Shown here: positions 58,869 through 64,000 of the stretch, piece after piece
How the letters are laid out: the number at the start of each line of letters is the position of its first letter
How positions within the stretch are numbered: the first letter of the stretch is position 1
Assembly: GCF_029784155.1 (NCBI RefSeq)
Contig: NC_073692.1
Span: 366,153,160 to 366,217,159 of the forward strand
Length of the DNA: 64,000 nucleotides
From: Uranotaenia lowii
Taxonomy: Eukaryota; Arthropoda; Insecta; Diptera; Culicidae
Direction: 5' to 3'
The notes under the pieces: generated by a model
Databases searched by the model: none
What the model was told of the DNA's origin: nothing
What the model saw: only the letters and a program-made list of their open reading frames with translations
Made by a program: the position numbers and the translations under genes

Positions 58869-59180
58869 CTCTTGAGTCTGTTCACTCGATTCTCTGCTCT
58901 CAATTCTGGACACTTGTCTCTAGATTCTTGGATCGTGATTCATGATTTTTGAATTTCCACTTTTAATTTACTCTCGACTCCCTAGTCTCATCTTTTGATC
59001 CCCAGTTTTTCTCTTCTCTTAACTGCCAACAATTGATTTGAGGATTTTGACTCTCGATACTCAAGTCTCGATACTCAAGTCTCGAGTCTCAACTCTCGAC
59101 TATTGACCGTCGGTTTTAAACGCTCTACATTCGACTTTCAATAGTTGACATTCGAATTCCAACTGTGGACTGTTTACTCT

Positions 59181-60835
59181 TTCTCGACTCTTTAGCCAAA
59201 TGGTTTTCAAAGTGGTCTTAACCGCCCTCAGAAGGACGTTGAGAGCCTGCAAGGGGGCGGTAGAACGACTCAGATTTGCCAATTTTTGGTACATTTCGGA
59301 ACAAATTTGGTCCAAAATACCCTTAGAGAGGCGGTGATCAATAAAATGTTGACACAGGGAGCGGTAGGCGAAATAGATTGAAAACCATTGCCTTAGACTA
59401 TCGACTTTTATATCTATAAAACTTTTAGAATTTTTGATCCCATGGAGTCTTTAAACTTTAAAGAGACAATAGATTCCAACCTTGGAGACTTTGAAAACTG
59501 TCAGGATCGTTTAGACTTTAGAAAATCTTGATATTGGAAAAGTCTAGAGTTGAGGCAGTGTCGAATTTTTTTTTTGAATTTTTAGTTATGAAATTTCAAA
59601 AAGTCTTGAGACTTTCAAAGGCCTCTAATTTAAGTGCCTTATTGCGCTCTAGACTCATGCAACTATTGAAATTTTTTAAGCTGTTGAGACTCTTCGAACA
59701 ATCAAAAGCCTAGAAACTTATTTAACTCCCAAAAGTCTTGTATAACTCCCAAAAGTCTTGTGTAAAACGTTTGGAAACTTGCGAGCCTTGAGACTTTATA
59801 TGCACAGCGTATGAGACTCTTAAGACTTCTAAGAATTCAAGAAGTCTAAAAATGTTTGAATACTTTAGAAATATGAAACTCTGAAGTCTTGATTTCCTTC
59901 ACCAGTGAATTGAAAAATTTTCGAAAATCGGCCAATAAAAACAACTTTAACAGTAAATTTTGAAAGAGTGAGGGATGAGATTCTGGACATTGCTTTTTTT
60001 TCCTTCTAGTTGATCATTTCAAAACAAATTAGAGATATTTGGAAAATTTAAAAAAAGGAAAAAAAATCGAACTTTTCAACCGATTTCCTTTATAAACCTT
60101 ATATAAACTTTATAAACTTTAAGTTTCAATATTTCGAAATACTTTGCTACAACTTCAATCTGAAAATAAAAAATGTTGATAAAAAGATGATTTTCGTCTT
60201 TGTTTGTTAAGGAATCAAAATTATATCGGCTTATGAGCTTATTAAGAAATCTTTCGTTTCAAATGTAAGTTTATTAAAGAAAGTTATAGCGTTGTTGTTG
60301 GGAAGAAGAAAATTTTAAGAAATTTTTGATAATTTATTTTTCGCTTTTTCTTATCAGCAAATGGTCAAAACATTGATATTTTGTTATTATTCTGATACGT
60401 TTTTCTGAATTTAAGTTTTGGAAATCATTGTATTGTTTTTATCAATACTCAATTCATTTCTCATTGTGAATTGTGGTCGAAGAATCTATTTCTCAATCTA
60501 AATATAATTTTGAGAAAAAATTATAAAAAATTATTTTGATGTCTGGAGCATTTGGAATTCTACTTTCATTGGTTTTTAACTTTATTTTATCTGTAACGAA
60601 TTAAATGACATCTTAACCCTTCGTATCGATTAGTTACAAAAAAAGAACAATGAATGTATGAATGCTGTGAAAAATTGTTTTTTATTTACTGATGAACACA
60701 ATATTGCCATTTATTATAAAATGATTTTCAAGATTAATTTGAAATCATGAATAAAGGATCAATTTTTGATAGTACAAGGAAACAAAATACACATTTTTAA
60801 GGTCAGGTCAAATCAGGTCAGGTTAAGAAATCAAA
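59181..60835. other. Spacer with AGACTTT-rich degenerate tract
   Basis: 59400-59900 is dense in AGACTTT/AAAGTCTTG words, including a direct repeat of AACTCCCAAAAGTCTTGT at about 59724 and 59744. The rest is AT-rich. No gene supported. Confidence 0.45.
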
Positions 60836-60894
60836 ATTACTCACAGTCATCGAAAAAGTTGACCTTTGAAACTTTTTCGATGACTGTGAGTAAT
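60836..60894. repeat. Perfect 25-bp inverted repeat with 9-base loop
   Basis: 60836-60860 (starting ATTACTCACAGTCATCGA) is the exact reverse complement of 60870-60894. The loop is GACCTTTGA. The repeat is isolated and has no mismatches, in contrast to the diverged repeats around it. Confidence 0.95.
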
Positions 60895-61016
60895 GTTGAC
60901 TCCTGAAAAAAGTTACATTATAATTTTTTTCATTTCTTTCAGTTAACCGAAAATTTAATGATTTTTAGAAATTTCAAAAAATAAAAAATAATACGTTTGA
61001 AGAAGAACTCACAGTA

Positions 61017-61822
61017 GGGTAAAATACCTAGTAGAATTCGACAGTTTTTGCTTGTTTTGTCAGAAAAAACAATGTAAATAAATTAATTGCTAAAGTTTTT
61101 CATTTCAAATATGATTGGTTATATGAATCAGAGTTTTTTCTTCATTCTCTATTTTTTTAATGGATCAAAAGTCCCAAAACAAAGTTTTTATTATCTTTTT
61201 ACAAAAACCTCTCGATGGCCTAGTTTTCGACATTCAATTTCAGTTTTCGACACAAAAAGTTTTAGTTTTCGACAAGCATATTTCCACCTCCTCTGTTAGC
61301 TCAGGAATATGAATAATTGCTTGTCTACTTCACGGCGTTTTTTCCACCACGGAAATAGTATAAACATACCCAAGAAGATGGGTGTCGAAAAATAGATTAT
61401 TAGGTGAATTTTCAGCGCTAGTTTTCGACAGTTCAAAAAACAGTTGAAATTTCATTAAATGTTAGTAAAAATATAAAATTAATTACCGAAAAGGATGATT
61501 TCAAAACTTTATTCATCCATTGATTCCTTTTACGTTGCATTTAATCGAATAAAATGGGAGTTTTATCGTGATTCAAAATCATTCTTATTTGATCGATGGC
61601 ATTGAATTTTAATGGTGATTTAGAATGTTACTTTTAAGTTATTAGTTTACTACTACTCAACAACTTATTTAGAAGAATTTGTATATTCAACGTATACTAA
61701 AGTGGGAGAGCAAAAATAGAAAAATATGAACAAAGATAGCTTGAGCCAACAAACAGAAAGATAAGCCTTTCCTTAAAAAATTGTCGAAAACTAGCACCTG
61801 TCGAAATCTAGAGTATCTACCC
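61017..61822. mobile_element. TA-flanked MITE with GGGTA ends
   Basis: The left end GGGTAAAATACCTAGTAGAA and the right end, reverse-complemented GGGTAGATACTCTAGATTTC, lead on both sides into TCGACAG. TA lies immediately outside (61015-61016 and 61823-61824). TTTTCGACA words recur inside. The frame at 61087-61299 has no transposase features. Tc1/mariner-type by its duplication. Confidence 0.78.
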
Positions 61823-63756
61823 TATTTAACAAAATTTTTAGATAAATTGAAATCTTCAATATAAAAATTGTTAAACGCCCTTTTATTAAGTCAGAAATAG
61901 TTACTTTTTTCGAATCAATATATTTAAATGTTCAAGATCAGTTTTAAGAATTTATTCAGGTTTTTTAGTTTATCAGCTATCAATAAATGGCTTTAGTAAA
62001 AATAAGTCAATTTAAAATTTCCACGTTATAGCACTAAAACTAGATTGATTGACAAAATTTGTCAAAACATACGATTTCATGACGACGAAATTTTTATCAA
62101 CAAATTAGTTAAACATAACATAGAGTCTTAATCAACTGCAATTAAAATGATAAACTTTTTTATTCAACTCTGAATCTGGATATCTGATAATTTAATTTTT
62201 ATTTTCATTGTTTGAATGGACAGGAAACAATATTGACGATATCTCTGGTGGGAATCTTGATATCCAGCCACATTGATCAAAAATGACTCCAAGATCTTTC
62301 GAGTGTTAATCTCGAACGAATGCCTAGTAACCGAGAAAATGGTCGCCTGATTCAACGTTCTCATTTGAGTTTATAAATCCGGAACATAGATTTCTTTTTT
62401 TTTCAAGAGCTGCATATTTATCAAACATAATGAGAAACATTTAATACGGGAAACAGAAAATCGAAATCAAAATTTCAATTATTAGTTTAGAATTCAAAAC
62501 AACACACTTAGATACATGATTTTTACTACATATTATTCATTTTCGAGTTCCATAACTAACACAAGAGAACAGCATTTTTTAAGCCTGTGTTTTGATAACT
62601 GAATTCAGGAGATTTGGACGTCCTAAACTCGAATCTTTTTTTCAGATTTTGTCTATCACCTCTAGGATTCAGATTTTGCCTGAATATTCTTGTTTCAGTT
62701 CCACAACGCTTTGAATAATTTTAAAATTTGTAAAGTTACGAAATCTGGAGACATTATATTACATTTATCAAGAATGTCAAGAATTATCCTTTAGAAAATA
62801 TCTAAATTTTGATTTGAGGCACTTGAAATCAAAAACGTGTAAATAGCATACATACTTATTTTTGAAAATTTGTGTTTTTCTTTCGAAAGTAAAAATAAGT
62901 TAAATAAATTTTCAAAATTTGAAAAAATCACCTAACATAGTTTAAATAAAAAAAAAATTTGGCTTTTTTATCTTATATTGATCATTTTTGTACTTGTACT
63001 TCTTTGGCTCTGATATTCGCTGAAATGAAAGTTTTGTTGCAATATATCAATTTTGAATTTGCATTCATGGTTTTCCTTCGATTTTAAATTAATTTATTTT
63101 CGGTAAACTTTTGAAAACAAACCCTGCTTTTATAAATAATTTATTGAAATCAGCATGAAGTTAAAGCCAGTAATCATTTTGTACTACGTTTAGGTCAGAA
63201 TATTTAAAAAAAATGATCAATGTGTGTTTCAAACTAAAATAGCTACTGACAGTTAGGTCAAAAATTTACCGTCATTCTGTAATAGTTCTTTTCAGAAAAA
63301 AATGATCCTATGAAAAAATGTTCAAACGATTACAAATCGGAAAAGATGTTCAAAACTTCTAACCAAAAAAGTACTGAAATTAGGTTCTTTAGCCCATGTG
63401 GTTATGACAGTTTTGAAAAAATGAAAAAAAACGTTTCTTAAACCATACAGTTTTTTGTAGATCTCAAGTTGTATGTCCCTAACTTTATATCAAAACTTTT
63501 GTGAATTTTTCAGCGAACAATAAAATTGGGGTATTCAGTATAAAAGAAGCCCTACGCTCCTGTAGCGGCTTTTGAAAAATTGATCATCCCTTTCAAGTAT
63601 TTGAATACAATTTTAATTTCTCACTATTACGGCAATTTCTTTGATAAATATTCCCACAGAGTGGAAAATTTTGAAAATTCAAGGGTTCACCGGATTAAAA
63701 AAAACTCCTAAACGTTTATAGGAGTTCGAACATTTTCGTATATTTTGTGACGAATA
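61823..63756. other. AT-rich spacer, nothing recognised
   Basis: No supported gene, RNA or repeat. Frames are short and compositionally biased. Confidence 0.5.
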
Positions 63757-63965
63757 GGTTAACGGACTTATTTTGGACCAGAGGACCAATTTTGGACCAC
63801 TTTTCTAGCTCTCTTATAAAACAAAAAATCATGAAATTTTTTAGCAAAGATTGTTGAAGCCCGGGCACTGTTACGCACTTTTTTTTCCATTATTAATTGT
63901 TTTATAAGAGAGCTAGACAAGGTGGCCTAAAATAGGTCCCCTGGTCTAAAATAGGTCCGTTACCC
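63757..63965. mobile_element. 209-bp TA-flanked MITE
   Basis: The left end GGTTAACGGACTTATTTTGG and the right end, reverse-complemented GGGTAACGGACCTATTTTAG, are close inverted repeats. The arms continue to the shared TCTAGCTCTCTTATAAAAC. TA flanks both sides (63755-63756 and 63966-63967). Non-coding Tc1/mariner-type MITE. Confidence 0.88.
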
Positions 63966-64000
63966 TATTTCCTGCTTAGAGGGAAGGGGGATCGCGCATA

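Larger units (their letters stand above)
57440..59180. repeat. Degenerate CTCGA/TTCTCGACT repeat tract
   Basis: Words such as TTCTCGACTCTCGATT and ACTTTCGACTCT recur at irregular 10-20 bp intervals over 1.7 kb. It is interrupted by a family B MITE (58119-58469) and by another inserted block (about 58638-58868, AGCGTTGCCAGATT ... AACGCT). No frame in it is a gene. Confidence 0.8.

Noticed and set aside
60836..60894. Rho-independent terminator
   Set aside because: The hairpin is not followed by a T-run and the genome appears eukaryotic.

Overview
This window reads as repeat-dense, AT-rich nuclear DNA of an insect, most likely a dipteran and plausibly a mosquito. The basis is a CR1/L2-group LINE, many cut-and-paste DNA transposon remnants and MITEs, a Helitron, long simple satellites, and no intact protein gene. 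The species call is inference. I see no rRNA, tRNA, CRISPR, operon or prokaryotic signal.

Layout. 1-6700 is AT-rich spacer with an LTR-like fragment (570-862), a higher-GC island (4090-4660) and an unassigned transposon-like ORF tail (6098-6373). 6951-11868 holds several copies of one short DNA-element family (called family A here, sharing GCCAGATT and CCGGG motifs) and a hAT-type element (8283-10412) with a perfect 8-bp target duplication. 11869-18160 is spacer, one member of a diverged long repeat pair and another higher-GC island. 18168-19980 is a near-perfect foldback element with CACTAG ends.

20336-29132 is a nested stack. A damaged non-LTR retrotransposon on the minus strand (about 22306-28836) is interrupted by a hAT-like MITE (26696-27227), a TA-flanked MITE (25361-25575) and a non-autonomous Helitron (22884-25345) carrying 143-bp tandem units. 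Each insertion can be removed exactly, because the LINE reading frame resumes across it.

29133-36974 is mostly AT-rich spacer with a higher-GC stretch at 35840-36900. 36975-39629 is a satellite block: 8-bp TCATCTTC units switching abruptly to 217 uninterrupted 7-bp TCATTTT units. 39690-46708 has further inverted-repeat elements, one more hAT-type MITE and two higher-GC islands. 47027-48320 is the partner of the long repeat at 14513-15780. 49740-51650 is a degenerate roughly 75-bp dimeric tandem repeat, followed by an LTR-like segment and a 1.4-kb foldback element. A possible host exon lies on the minus strand at 54436-54660. 55780-57360 is a higher-GC, enhancer-like stretch, followed by degenerate CTCGA-type repeats and two TA-flanked MITEs (61017-61822, 63757-63965).

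No set of genes here works together as a pathway. The window is best read as intergenic or intronic DNA shaped by successive transposon insertions, with islands of higher GC that may be host regulatory DNA and one or two weak candidate exons.
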